Part shown: positions 7,601 through 15,148 of the stretch, piece by piece
Position numbering within the stretch: position 1 is the stretch's first letter
How the letters are laid out: every line of letters begins with the position of its first letter
Assembly: GCA_905233375.1 (NCBI GenBank)
Contig: CAJOEJ010000015.1
Location: 1-47,670, forward strand
Length of the DNA stretch: 47,670 bases
Direction of reading: 5' to 3'
Origin: Paludibacteraceae bacterium
GTDB taxonomy: Bacteria; Bacteroidota; Bacteroidia; Bacteroidales; Paludibacteraceae
Position numbers and translations under genes: made by a program
Notes under the pieces: model-generated
The model's database searches: none
Told to the model about the DNA's origin: nothing
The model's input: the letters and a program-made list of their open reading frames with translations, nothing else

Positions 7601-8126
7601 AGTGAATCAAGTCGAATATGGCATAATTGATAATGTCGAAGTAATTGCCTTCCACTCCTTCGGAGGCGATGGTGTGCCCGTCGTTGGCGAGGATGGTTTT
7701 GATGCGGATGATCTTGGCGAGGATCATATCGACGATGCCTTCTTTTGACATCTCCCGCCACGCTTCTCCGTAGTCGTGGTTCTTGCGCAGCATGAGTTCC
7801 TTGGCTTCGTTGAGAATGCGGTCATAGTGCCCGACCGCCTCTTCGTTGGTCATGTCGATAGCGTCCGCGTATCCGTTGCGCGCCTGGATGATGGCGGTGA
7901 TACCGTAGTTGACGATTGCCTGCAGGTTACCCGGTATCTCGTCTCCGACGAGGCTGATACCCGTCTCCTGCCGCTGGCGGATGTTACATGCTTTGATATA
8001 GAGCTGGTCGGTTATTCCGTGGAGCCGGAAGATGCGCCATGAGGGACCGTAGTCCTGCATTTTGTCGATAAAAACCGCCCGGCATTTCGCCGTGATCTGA
8101 TCAAATTGCTGCGATGTATTTGGCAT
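7590..8126 (-). CDS. DUF1599 domain protein
   Basis: 178 residues, cytoplasmic. The family is a small Bacteroidota group containing a tandem repeat of a nucleotide modification-associated domain. Both copies are visible as related segments: CRAVFIDKMQDYGPSWRIFR near residue 15 and AKELMLRKNHDYGEAWREMS near residue 108, each with a K-x-x-DYG-x-x-WR signature. Its gene is typically next to the DoxX-like gene, as here, with an 11-base overlap. Substrate is unknown. An 11-bp-period array lies upstream between it and hisS. Confidence 0.88.
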   Translation of the reverse strand: MPNTSQQFDQITAKCRAVFIDKMQDYGPSWRIFRLHGITDQLYIKACNIRQRQETGISLVGDEIPGNLQAIVNYGITAIIQARNGYADAIDMTNEEAVGHYDRILNEAKELMLRKNHDYGEAWREMSKEGIVDMILAKIIRIKTILANDGHTIASEGVEGNYFDIINYAIFDLIHYEN

Positions 8127-8156
8127 ATTACAAAAGTTTACTATTTTTAAGATTTT

Positions 8157-8211
8157 TTAGTCTCGTCTCTGTCTCGTCTTGCTCTCGACTCTATTTCGAT
8201 TCTGTCTCGAT
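8157..8211. repeat. Five-unit 11-bp array (TCnnTCTCGTC type)
   Basis: Units of 11 bp: TTAGTCTCGTC, TCTGTCTCGTC, TTGCTCTCGAC, TCTATTTCGAT, TCTGTCTCGAT. The array lies in the hisS-DUF1599 spacer. A second array of the same unit occurs at 21240-21283 in a different operon. Confidence 0.88.
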
Positions 8212-8250
8212 GAGTAAATGACCGCAAAAAAGTATACGATTATTAAGATT

Positions 8251-9585
8251 TTACGCTTTGAGGAGTGCAATCATTTCGTCCCGGGCGACAAGTTTCTGTT
8301 CGCCGGAGAGCATATTTTTGAGCATGACTTTGTTCTGCTCCATTTCGTCGGATCCGATAATGGCGACGAAAGGAATATGCTTCGTGTCCGCGTACCCCAT
8401 CTGCTTTTTCATCTTGGCGGGTTCGGGATAGACCTCGACGGCGATACCGTTTGCACGCAGTTCTTTTGCCCATGAGAGGGCGTAGCGCAGTTCGTCTTGT
8501 CCGAACGCAGCAAAGAGCACTTGTGTGGAGGATTGCAGTTCAGCGGGGAAGAGGTTCAGTTCGGTCAGCACGTCGTATATACGGTCGGCTCCGAACGAAA
8601 TGCCGACCCCCGATACGTTGGGCAGCCCGAAGATACCGGTCAAGTTGTCGTAGCGTCCTCCGCCGGTGATGGAACCGATCTGTGCGTCGAGTGCTTTGAC
8701 TTCGAAGATGGCACCGGTGTAGTAGTTGAGTCCGCGGGCGAGGCAGAGATCGAGCTCTAAGTTGAAAGATGAAAGTTGAGAGTTGAAAGAAGTTGAAAGT
8801 TGAGAGTTGACAAGTTCAAAGACTTCTTCGAGTTCGGCGACACCTTTGAGACCTGTTTCGCTGGAAGCGAGGATGGTCCGGAGCGCAGCGAGTTTGTCTT
8901 CGTTCGTTCCGCCGAGGTTCAGAATCGGCTGGAGTGCATCGACAGCCGCCCGGTCCAAGCCGCGTTCCAGCAGCTCGGCGTTTACGGCATCAATACCGAT
9001 CTTGTCGAGTTTATCGATGGCAACGGTGATATCGATCATCTTGTCGGGCGCACCGATGATCTCGGCGATGCCGGCGAGGATCTTGCGGTTGTTGATATGC
9101 AGACACACGCGGATTCCGAGCCGACGGTACACCTCTTCGACGATCTGTATCAGTTCGAGTTCGCCGATGAGGCTGTCCGACCCGATCACATCCACGTCGC
9201 ACTGGTAGAACTCGCGGTAACGTCCTTTTTGCGGACGGTCGGCACGCCAGACAGGCTGGATCTGGAAGCGCTTGAAGGGGAAAGAAATCTCCTCACGGTG
9301 CTGCACGACGTAGCGTGCGAAAGGAACGGTGAGGTCGTACCTAAGCCCTTTCTCGGGCGTCATAGCGGCTTTCTCTCCGCTGTTCTGGATACGGAATAGG
9401 AGTTTGTCTCCCTCCTCGCCGTACTTGCCCATGAGGGTGGATAGGTTCTCCATCGCCGGCGTTTCGATTTGCTGGAAGCCATAGAGCGCAAAGACGCTCC
9501 GGATGGTGTCGAAGATATAGTTTCGGCGCGACATCTCGAGTTGACCGAAGTCACGCGTGCCTTTTGGAATGCTGGGTTTAGCCAT
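8251..9585 (-). CDS. hisS: Histidine-tRNA ligase
   Basis: Class II aminoacyl-tRNA synthetase, 444 residues, charging tRNA-His. Seen: the N-terminal IPKGTRDFG, motif 2 region ([24 protein letters not shown], residues about 107-130), the His-specific [15 protein letters not shown] near 283 and GGGRYDNL near 308, motif 3 ([11 protein letters not shown]) near 327, then a C-terminal anticodon-binding domain. Directly before [10 protein letters not shown], residues of about 258-276 are a translated 7-bp-period array (NSQLS/SFN repeats) instead of ordinary family sequence. Catalytic motifs look intact. It lies 29 bases after waaA. Confidence 0.96.
   Translation of the reverse strand: MAKPSIPKGTRDFGQLEMSRRNYIFDTIRSVFALYGFQQIETPAMENLSTLMGKYGEEGDKLLFRIQNSGEKAAMTPEKGLRYDLTVPFARYVVQHREEISFPFKRFQIQPVWRADRPQKGRYREFYQCDVDVIGSDSLIGELELIQIVEEVYRRLGIRVCLHINNRKILAGIAEIIGAPDKMIDITVAIDKLDKIGIDAVNAELLERGLDRAAVDALQPILNLGGTNEDKLAALRTILASSETGLKGVAELEEVFELVNSQLSTSFNSQLSSFNLELDLCLARGLNYYTGAIFEVKALDAQIGSITGGGRYDNLTGIFGLPNVSGVGISFGADRIYDVLTELNLFPAELQSSTQVLFAAFGQDELRYALSWAKELRANGIAVEVYPEPAKMKKQMGYADTKHIPFVAIIGSDEMEQNKVMLKNMLSGEQKLVARDEMIALLKA
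8758..8809 (-). repeat. 7-bp array (CAACTYT type) inside hisS
   Basis: Two runs, four units (8758-8785) and three units (8789-8809), are separated by three bases. On the minus strand they read as variants of CAACTTT/CAACTCT. They stay in frame and encode a Ser/Asn/Gln/Leu-rich stretch. The same unit occurs at 12513-12533 and 42287-42314. Confidence 0.92.
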
Positions 9586-9614
9586 ATTATGGAGTGATTT
9601 AATGTATTAATGTT

Positions 9615-10847
9615 TTAATTATTTATAAAAATTTCGTTGTATATTGTGTCGGTAGCGCCGGTTTCGGAGGCGACGTACTGCGCGGCTTTTTCGCCGATAG
9701 CAGTATGGTCTTCCAAGGCGTTTTCGAACGCGTTTTCCAGTTCACGGTAGTTTCTGACGCTGCGTGCGGCTCCTGCTCCGATGAGTCCGACCGCTTCGCG
9801 GAAATGGGTGTATTTGGGTCCGAAGACGACAGGCATTCCGTACACCGCCGCTTCGAGGGTGTTATGGATGCCGTCCCCGAATCCGCCTCCTACGTAGGCG
9901 ACCTGCCCGAACCGGTAGAGGGACGAGAGGAGTCCGACCGTGTCGATGAGCAGTACGTCCGGAATGAAGGGATTGTTGCTGATGACCATGGGGCGTTTGA
10001 CCAATTCGGTATAGCGGATGAAGCGTCCCTTGAAGAGGTTGAAGAGAAAATGCATGTGCGCCTCGTCCAACTCGTGGGGGACGAGAATGAGCTTGACCGG
10101 CTGTCCGGCATGCTGCATGTATTGTTTCAGCAGTTTCTCGTCCTCGTGCCACGTGCTTCCTGCAACGATGACGCGCGGACATCCTTCGACGAAAGTCTGT
10201 ACGGGCAGCAAGCGCTCGTCCTGCATGTTTGCCTGCCGGCTGACACGGTCAAAACGCGTGTCTCCGGCAACGGAGCAGTCTGGGATATTGTGCCCGGTGA
10301 GCAGGTCGTAGGATGCCTGATCCTGCACGTAGATATGCGTGAAACAGCGCAGCAGGGAGAGGTGCGTCTTGCCCCAGGGCTTGAAAAAGAGCTGTCCGGG
10401 ACGGAAGATGGCGCATATGCTGTAGGTCGGGATATTGCGTTTCTTGAGTTCGCGCAGATAGGCTGGCCAGAACTCGTATTTGACGAAGACCGCCATCTTG
10501 GGCTGCATGGCGTCGAGCCAGCGGCGTGCGTTGGAACGGGTGGCGAAAGGCAGGTAATAGACGCCGTCCGCGAGGTCGTAGTTCTTGCGCATCTCGTATC
10601 CGGAAGGGGAGAAGAAGGTGACGATGACCGGCTGCTTGTGCTGCTCGCGGCGCAGGCGCTCGATGAGCGGTCTCGCCTGCTCAAACTCACCCACCGAAGC
10701 GGCATGAAACCACACGGCGTTACGGGGCAGCTGGAGCTGGTTGATGGTCATCCGGTTCTGGGTGTCCTGCTGTCCCTGAATCAACAAGCGGGCTTTCTTA
10801 TGACCGAAAAAAGCGGCGATTCGTATCATTAAAAAGTATAGGCACAT
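9615..10847 (-). CDS. waaA: Kdo transferase (lipid A glycosyltransferase, GT30)
   Basis: Adds 3-deoxy-D-manno-octulosonate from CMP-Kdo to lipid A precursor at the inner membrane. 410 residues from ATG 10847. Seen: a hydrophobic N-terminus with FFGHKKARLLIQG, the catalytic-Glu region ASVGEFEQARPLI near residue 57, VAGDTRFDRV near 190, and a C-terminal GGGFGDGIHNTLEAAVYGMPVVFGP sugar-nucleotide segment near 320-345. An ATG at 10943 in the same frame is rejected because a good promoter (10872-10903) lies between the two. Divergent from tsaD. Confidence 0.93.
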   Translation of the reverse strand: MCLYFLMIRIAAFFGHKKARLLIQGQQDTQNRMTINQLQLPRNAVWFHAASVGEFEQARPLIERLRREQHKQPVIVTFFSPSGYEMRKNYDLADGVYYLPFATRSNARRWLDAMQPKMAVFVKYEFWPAYLRELKKRNIPTYSICAIFRPGQLFFKPWGKTHLSLLRCFTHIYVQDQASYDLLTGHNIPDCSVAGDTRFDRVSRQANMQDERLLPVQTFVEGCPRVIVAGSTWHEDEKLLKQYMQHAGQPVKLILVPHELDEAHMHFLFNLFKGRFIRYTELVKRPMVISNNPFIPDVLLIDTVGLLSSLYRFGQVAYVGGGFGDGIHNTLEAAVYGMPVVFGPKYTHFREAVGLIGAGAARSVRNYRELENAFENALEDHTAIGEKAAQYVASETGATDTIYNEIFINN

Positions 10848-10871
10848 ATTCCTGCAAACTAAAAAAGCGCG

Positions 10872-10903
10872 CAAAGTTACGATTTTTTTTTCAAATATGC
10901 AAA
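10872..10903 (-). promoter_or_regulatory. Promoter of waaA
   Basis: On the minus strand TTTG (10900-10903), 20 bases, TAACTTTG (10872-10879): a full match to the Bacteroidota consensus. It lies 24 bases before ATG 10847 and back to back with the tsaD promoter. Confidence 0.8.
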
Positions 10904-10908
10904 TAATT

Positions 10909-10940
10909 TTTGTGTAATTGCGAAAAATGTTGTACCTTTG
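10909..10940 (+). promoter_or_regulatory. Promoter of tsaD
   Basis: TTTG (10909-10912), 20 bases, TACCTTTG (10933-10940). The ATG of tsaD is only eight bases after the -7 box, so the message should have a leader of about five bases or less. Confidence 0.82.
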
Positions 10941-10948
10941 CACCCGAA

Positions 10949-11995
10949 ATGAGTAAAATAGTTATTTTAGGAATCGAATCGAGTTGCGATGACACCTCCG
11001 CAGCGGTCATCGTGGACGGCGTGCTGAGGAGCAATGTGATCGCGAGCCAGAAGGTGCATGAGGAGTTCGGCGGCGTGGTTCCCGAGCTGGCGAGCCGTGC
11101 CCATCAGCAGAATATTTTACCGGTAGTGGACACGGCGTTAAAGCGTGCGGGCGTTCGTGCGGACGAGTTGTCGGCTATCGCGTTCACCCGCAGTCCGGGC
11201 TTGTTGGGTTCGCTGCTGGTCGGTACCTCTTTTGCGAAAGGTCTGGCGCTGTCGTTGGGTATTCCGCTGATCGATGTGAACCATCTTCACGGTCATGTAA
11301 TGGCGCATTTCGTGGAGCAGCCGGAAGGAGAGAACCGTCATCCGGCGTTTCCGTTCCTGTGCCTGTTGGTGTCGGGCGGAAACAGCCAGATTGTGTTGGT
11401 GAAGGCGTACAACGACATGCAGATCATCGGTCAGACGATCGACGATGCCGCCGGCGAGGCGTTTGACAAGTGCGCGAAAGTGTTAGGTCTGCCTTATCCG
11501 GGCGGCGTGTGGATAGACCGTCTGGCGAAGGACGGCGATGCGAACAAGTATCAGTTCGCCAAACCGTCCCTTCCTGGTTACGACTACTCGTTCTCGGGGC
11601 TCAAGACCTCGTTCCTCTATACGCTGCGCGACATGTTGCGCGAGTACGGGCTGGAGACGGTGGAGCAACTGGCGGAGACGGTACCGAACCTGCGGGAAGA
11701 TATGTGTGCATCCATTCAGGCGACGATCGTGGACGTGTTGATGCGCAAGTTGAAGAAGGCGGCGCAGGATTTAGGCGTCCGTCAGGTGGCGGTTGCAGGC
11801 GGCGTAAGTGCCAACAGCGCCTTGCGACAGGCGTTCGTGGACTACGGCAAACGGTACCACTGGGAGGTGTTCATCCCGCCGTTCTCCTATACGACCGACA
11901 ATGCGGCGATGATTGCGCAGGTGGGATATTTCAAGTATCTGGATAAGGATTTTTGTTCGATAGATGCAGTTCCGGTCGCTAAAATACAGATTTGA
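10949..11995 (+). CDS. tsaD: tRNA N6-threonylcarbamoyladenosine synthase subunit TsaD
   Basis: Transfers the threonylcarbamoyl group to A37 of ANN-decoding tRNAs, with TsaB/TsaE. 348 residues from ATG 10949. Seen: ILGIESSCDDTSAAV at the N-terminus, the metal-binding NHLHGHVMAH (His pair) near 107-117, LLVSGGNSQIVLV near 135, and GEAFDKCAKVLGLPYPGG near 165. A longer TTG-initiated frame at 10910 is rejected because it would begin inside the promoter. The last 32 bases overlap the exosortase gene in another frame. Confidence 0.96.
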   Translation: MSKIVILGIESSCDDTSAAVIVDGVLRSNVIASQKVHEEFGGVVPELASRAHQQNILPVVDTALKRAGVRADELSAIAFTRSPGLLGSLLVGTSFAKGLALSLGIPLIDVNHLHGHVMAHFVEQPEGENRHPAFPFLCLLVSGGNSQIVLVKAYNDMQIIGQTIDDAAGEAFDKCAKVLGLPYPGGVWIDRLAKDGDANKYQFAKPSLPGYDYSFSGLKTSFLYTLRDMLREYGLETVEQLAETVPNLREDMCASIQATIVDVLMRKLKKAAQDLGVRQVAVAGGVSANSALRQAFVDYGKRYHWEVFIPPFSYTTDNAAMIAQVGYFKYLDKDFCSIDAVPVAKIQI

Positions 11996-12527
11996 GCCCT
12001 ACGCGGACGTCCTGATATTCATGGTGACGCTGTTGGTCGCTAATTATTTCTGGAAGTTCACCGTCATGGGGGACGAGAACGGCGATGTAGTGACCTGGTT
12101 CGGTATAGATATCACCGCTCCGTTCGATTTGATGTCCCGTCATATCGCCTTTGCCGTCTATTGGTTGCTGTCTCTGTTCCGCGACACGGTGTATATGGTC
12201 GGAGATTATACGGTTCGTTTCGAATCGGGTACCGGGACAACGGTAATCTGGGGCTGCACGGGACTGAAACAGAGTTTTATATGGCTGTGTCTCATCCTGA
12301 CGGTACGGGGCGGATGGAAGCATAAATGGTGGTTCATTCCCCTCGGATGGGTCGTGTGCTATGCGTTCAATATACTGCGTATATTTATCATTTCGCTGTT
12401 TATCGAGTTCCATCCTTCGTGGTTCCATGTGCTGCATGATTATTTGTTCAAGTATCTGTTCTATGCCATCCTGTTCGGTTTGTGGGTGGTGTTTGTGGAG
12501 AAGGTGAGAGAGAAAGTTGAAAGTTGA
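11964..12527 (+). CDS. Exosortase/archaeosortase family protein
   Basis: Polytopic inner-membrane transpeptidase-like enzyme, 187 residues. Exosortases cut C-terminal sorting tails at the membrane. The family catalytic triad is visible: Cys98 in IWGCTGLKQ, Arg139 in AFNILRIF, and His158 in FHVLHDY (His155 nearby). Hydrophobic segments lie at about 15-30, 60-72, 94-115, 123-147 and 163-180. The gene starts 32 bases inside tsaD and ends three bases before the lipoprotein start. No PEP-CTERM-like substrate is recognisable in the window, so its target is unknown. Confidence 0.87.
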   Translation: MQFRSLKYRFEPYADVLIFMVTLLVANYFWKFTVMGDENGDVVTWFGIDITAPFDLMSRHIAFAVYWLLSLFRDTVYMVGDYTVRFESGTGTTVIWGCTGLKQSFIWLCLILTVRGGWKHKWWFIPLGWVVCYAFNILRIFIISLFIEFHPSWFHVLHDYLFKYLFYAILFGLWVVFVEKVREKVES

Positions 12528-12540
12528 GAGTTGAAAGTGA
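12513..12540. repeat. 7-bp array at the exosortase/lipoprotein junction
   Basis: Units AAAGTTG (12513), AAAGTTG (12520), AGAGTTG (12527), then the diverged AAAGTGA (12534). The array contains the exosortase stop (TGA 12525-12527) and the TTG start of the next gene (12531). It is the reverse complement of the CAACTYT family seen in hisS and in the DUF4886 gene. Confidence 0.85.
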
Positions 12541-14324
12541 AAAGAAGTCGTTTAGTTGAGAGTTTAGGTCTATTGGTGTTGTGCGCCGGGTTGTTTGCCG
12601 GGTGCGCCAACCGCGGTGTGGGTCCGCAGGGAGGACCGCAGGACACGATCCCGCCTGTACCGCTGTCTTCCGAACCGGCATTGGGGACGGTCAATTTCTC
12701 AGGAAACCGCATCGAGGTGACATTCAATGAGTATCTCCAGCTGGACAATATCGCATCCAACCTGCTGATGTCCCCTCCGCAGTCTAATCCGCCGGATGTG
12801 AAGGCGCGCGGCAAGAAGCTGATCGTGCAGTTCAAAGATACGCTGCATGACAGTACGACGTACACGATAGATTTCGGAGATGCGGTGTGTGACTACCACG
12901 AGAAAGTACCGCTCAAAGGCTATTCGTTCTATTTCTCTACGGGCGACGAGATAGACACGCTGGAGACCGTAGGGCGCGTGTATGAGGCTTCTTCGCTTAA
13001 TCCGATGGAGGGTCTGTTAGTGGGTATTCACCGCAATCAGGCGGACAGCGCCCTGGTGAGGATTCCGTTCCTGCGTATCGCCAAGAGCGACTCCGAGGGC
13101 TATTTCCGTATCGGAAACATCCATCCGGGTGCGTACCGGTTGTATGCGCTGGATGATATCAGCCGTGACTACCGCCTGACGATCGGTGAGTCGATGGGTT
13201 TTGCTGATTCGCTGCTGGAGGTGAGCGCCGCCGATTCGCTGCCCAAGAACACGGCGTTGTTCGTGTTCAAGGAGGAGCAGGAACGGTTGTACCTGCAGCG
13301 CACGCTCCGCGACAAGCAGCACAAGATACAGTTGTTCTTCTCCTCCCGTCCGGACAGCGTCCCTTCGTTCCGAGCGCTGCGACCCTCCGAGGTCGATTCG
13401 GCGTGGTCGGACAGTACGTGGGTGGATCCGATGGATTATACGCACGTTCACTATTCGGCACACCGGGACACGGTGACCTTGTGGCTGACGGACAGCGTGG
13501 CAATCGGCAGAGACTCGCTCTTTTTCGAGACCCGTTACCGCCGTACGGACTCGCTGAACCGGCTGGAGTGGTACACCGACACGCTGCGGGTCATATGGCG
13601 CGCCCCGAAGCTGACAGCCAAGGCGCAGGAAGCGCTGGAACGAGAGAACCGGAACCGCCGGCTGGAACTGAAGACGAACGCCCGGATCGGGTTTGATATT
13701 AATGACACCTTATGGCTCAGCTGCTCGACGCCTATCGCGCGGGTGGACACGTCGGCGGTCTATCTGTACGCCAAGGAGGACACCCTGCGAACCCCTGTTC
13801 CGTTTGTGTTATCGCCGACCGACACCCTGCCGCAACGGCTGGTAGTTCTGGCGGATCTGGAGCCCGGAAAGGGGTACGAACTATGTCTGGACAGCGGGGC
13901 GCTGCACGATGTATACGGCACGACGCATGTGTCCGCCAATTATCCGCTGCATCTCAAGACTCTGGCGGACTACTCGGTGCTGCGTGTCAAGCTGGTACCG
14001 TTTGTGCCGATGGCGCGTATCCAGCTGCTCAATTCCAAGGACGAGGTGCTGCGCGAACTGCCGGCGACGGAAGAAGGAGCCGTATTCGAGCACCTCAAAC
14101 CCGAGGGGTATTATATGCGTTTGTATATAGACGCCGACGGGAACGGCAAATGGACTACGGGTTCGTGGGAAGTCAAACGCCAGCCTGAACTCATCTATTA
14201 CTACCCGGAGAAGATACAGACCAAATCGAACTGGGAGTTCGAGCAGGAATGGGACTATCAGGCGGTGGAAATGCTCAAATCCAAGCCGAAAGAGCTGATC
14301 AAAGCAGTGACCAAAAAGAAATAG
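12531..14324 (+). CDS. Lipoprotein with SbsA-type Ig-like (Big_5) domain
   Basis: 597 residues. Signal peptide with lipobox LFAGC, Cys at about residue 25, so predicted lipid-anchored at the envelope. A Big_5 domain follows (about 42-145: IEVTFNEYLQLDN, KKLIVQFKDTL, TYTIDFGDAV). A carboxypeptidase-regulatory-like beta domain is likely at about 150-215 (GNIHPGAYRLYALDD), with long beta-rich regions to the end. Binding role is unknown. The start is TTG 12531 or GTG 12537; no ATG lies before the signal peptide. It sits directly after the exosortase gene. Confidence 0.82.
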   Translation: MKVKRSRLVESLGLLVLCAGLFAGCANRGVGPQGGPQDTIPPVPLSSEPALGTVNFSGNRIEVTFNEYLQLDNIASNLLMSPPQSNPPDVKARGKKLIVQFKDTLHDSTTYTIDFGDAVCDYHEKVPLKGYSFYFSTGDEIDTLETVGRVYEASSLNPMEGLLVGIHRNQADSALVRIPFLRIAKSDSEGYFRIGNIHPGAYRLYALDDISRDYRLTIGESMGFADSLLEVSAADSLPKNTALFVFKEEQERLYLQRTLRDKQHKIQLFFSSRPDSVPSFRALRPSEVDSAWSDSTWVDPMDYTHVHYSAHRDTVTLWLTDSVAIGRDSLFFETRYRRTDSLNRLEWYTDTLRVIWRAPKLTAKAQEALERENRNRRLELKTNARIGFDINDTLWLSCSTPIARVDTSAVYLYAKEDTLRTPVPFVLSPTDTLPQRLVVLADLEPGKGYELCLDSGALHDVYGTTHVSANYPLHLKTLADYSVLRVKLVPFVPMARIQLLNSKDEVLRELPATEEGAVFEHLKPEGYYMRLYIDADGNGKWTTGSWEVKRQPELIYYYPEKIQTKSNWEFEQEWDYQAVEMLKSKPKELIKAVTKKK

Positions 14325-14327
14325 AAC

Positions 14328-15029
14328 TTGAAGGCGAAGACGTTCGATTATTGGTTTATGGCGTGCGGCTTGCTCATCCAGGCCGTTACCTATCTTGTGA
14401 CCCTTCATCTTTCCTCTTGCGACATCTTTCAGCTATCCACTCTCCACTCTCCGCTGACTCTCAGCTTCCTTTCCGGCTGCCTGGGCGTGTGCTCGGTGTG
14501 CCTGACGGCGCAGGGGAATATTATGACGTTCGTTTTCGGTTTTGCCCAGGTGGGTACGTACACGTGGCTGTGTCTCACCCAGCGTTTCTACGGCGAGATA
14601 GCCATCAATGCCTACTATTTCCTGACGATGATCTACGGTTCGTACGCGTGGTACACGCGTCTGCAGACGGGTCGGGAGGAAGGCGTGCGGCGGGTGACAC
14701 CCCGTCATCTGTCCCGGCGCTGGATGCTGCTGATAGCAGTGTTGACGCTGCTGGGCTCGTGGCTGGCGGGATGGGGGCTGGCAACATGGACGGACGACAC
14801 GCAGCCGTACCTGGATGCGTTCACCACCGTACCGGCACTGGTGGCGCAGGTGCTGATGATACTCGTTTACCGCGAGCATTGGTTCCTGTGGCTGGCGGTC
14901 GATGTGCTCAGCGTCGCGTTGTGGCTCCGCGCCGGCGACTACTGCATGGTCGCGCAGTATGCCTTCTGGTGTGCCAACTGCTTCTACGGAATGCATAAAT
15001 GGCGGCTGCTGGAGACGCAGGAAGCATAA
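14328..15029 (+). CDS. pnuC: Nicotinamide riboside transporter PnuC-like
   Basis: Multi-pass membrane protein of 233 residues resembling PnuC, which imports nicotinamide riboside for NAD synthesis. Evidence is the segment IMTFVFGFAQVGTYTWLCLTQ and NAYYFLTMIYGSYAW (residues about 65-110), a W-R-L loop, and seven or so hydrophobic segments, with WFLWLAVDVLSVALWLRAG near 185. It starts with TTG, three bases after the lipoprotein stop; an ATG 30 bases later would shorten the N-terminus. A short 7-bp array (14437-14464) codes for HSPLTLS-type residues near position 40. Confidence 0.78.
   Translation: MKAKTFDYWFMACGLLIQAVTYLVTLHLSSCDIFQLSTLHSPLTLSFLSGCLGVCSVCLTAQGNIMTFVFGFAQVGTYTWLCLTQRFYGEIAINAYYFLTMIYGSYAWYTRLQTGREEGVRRVTPRHLSRRWMLLIAVLTLLGSWLAGWGLATWTDDTQPYLDAFTTVPALVAQVLMILVYREHWFLWLAVDVLSVALWLRAGDYCMVAQYAFWCANCFYGMHKWRLLETQEA
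14437..14464. repeat. Short 7-bp array inside pnuC
   Basis: CCACTCT (14437), CCACTCT (14444), then the diverged CCGCTGA and CTCTCAG, still on a 7-bp grid. It lies in the coding sequence between the first and second predicted membrane segments. Confidence 0.6.
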
Positions 15030-15053
15030 AAAGAACGAAATCTGAACGATTTA

Positions 15054-15085
15054 TTTGCATAATTCAACTATTTTTAGTAATTTTG
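15054..15085 (+). promoter_or_regulatory. Promoter of hppA
   Basis: TTTG (15054-15057), 20 bases, TAATTTTG (15078-15085). It leaves a leader of about 60 bases before ATG 15149, AT-rich and without a clear hairpin. Confidence 0.82.
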
Positions 15086-15148
15086 CAGGCGATTTGCAAA
15101 AAAGACCTTATTATATTTATATAAATACCAATTAAAACACAAGTTTCT

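Noticed and set aside
10848..10943. N-terminal extension of waaA from ATG 10943
   Set aside because: It runs through the waaA promoter and into the tsaD promoter; family sequence starts near ATG 10847.
10910..10948. TTG-initiated extension of tsaD
   Set aside because: It would begin within the -33 box and add a Cys-rich stretch not found in TsaD.
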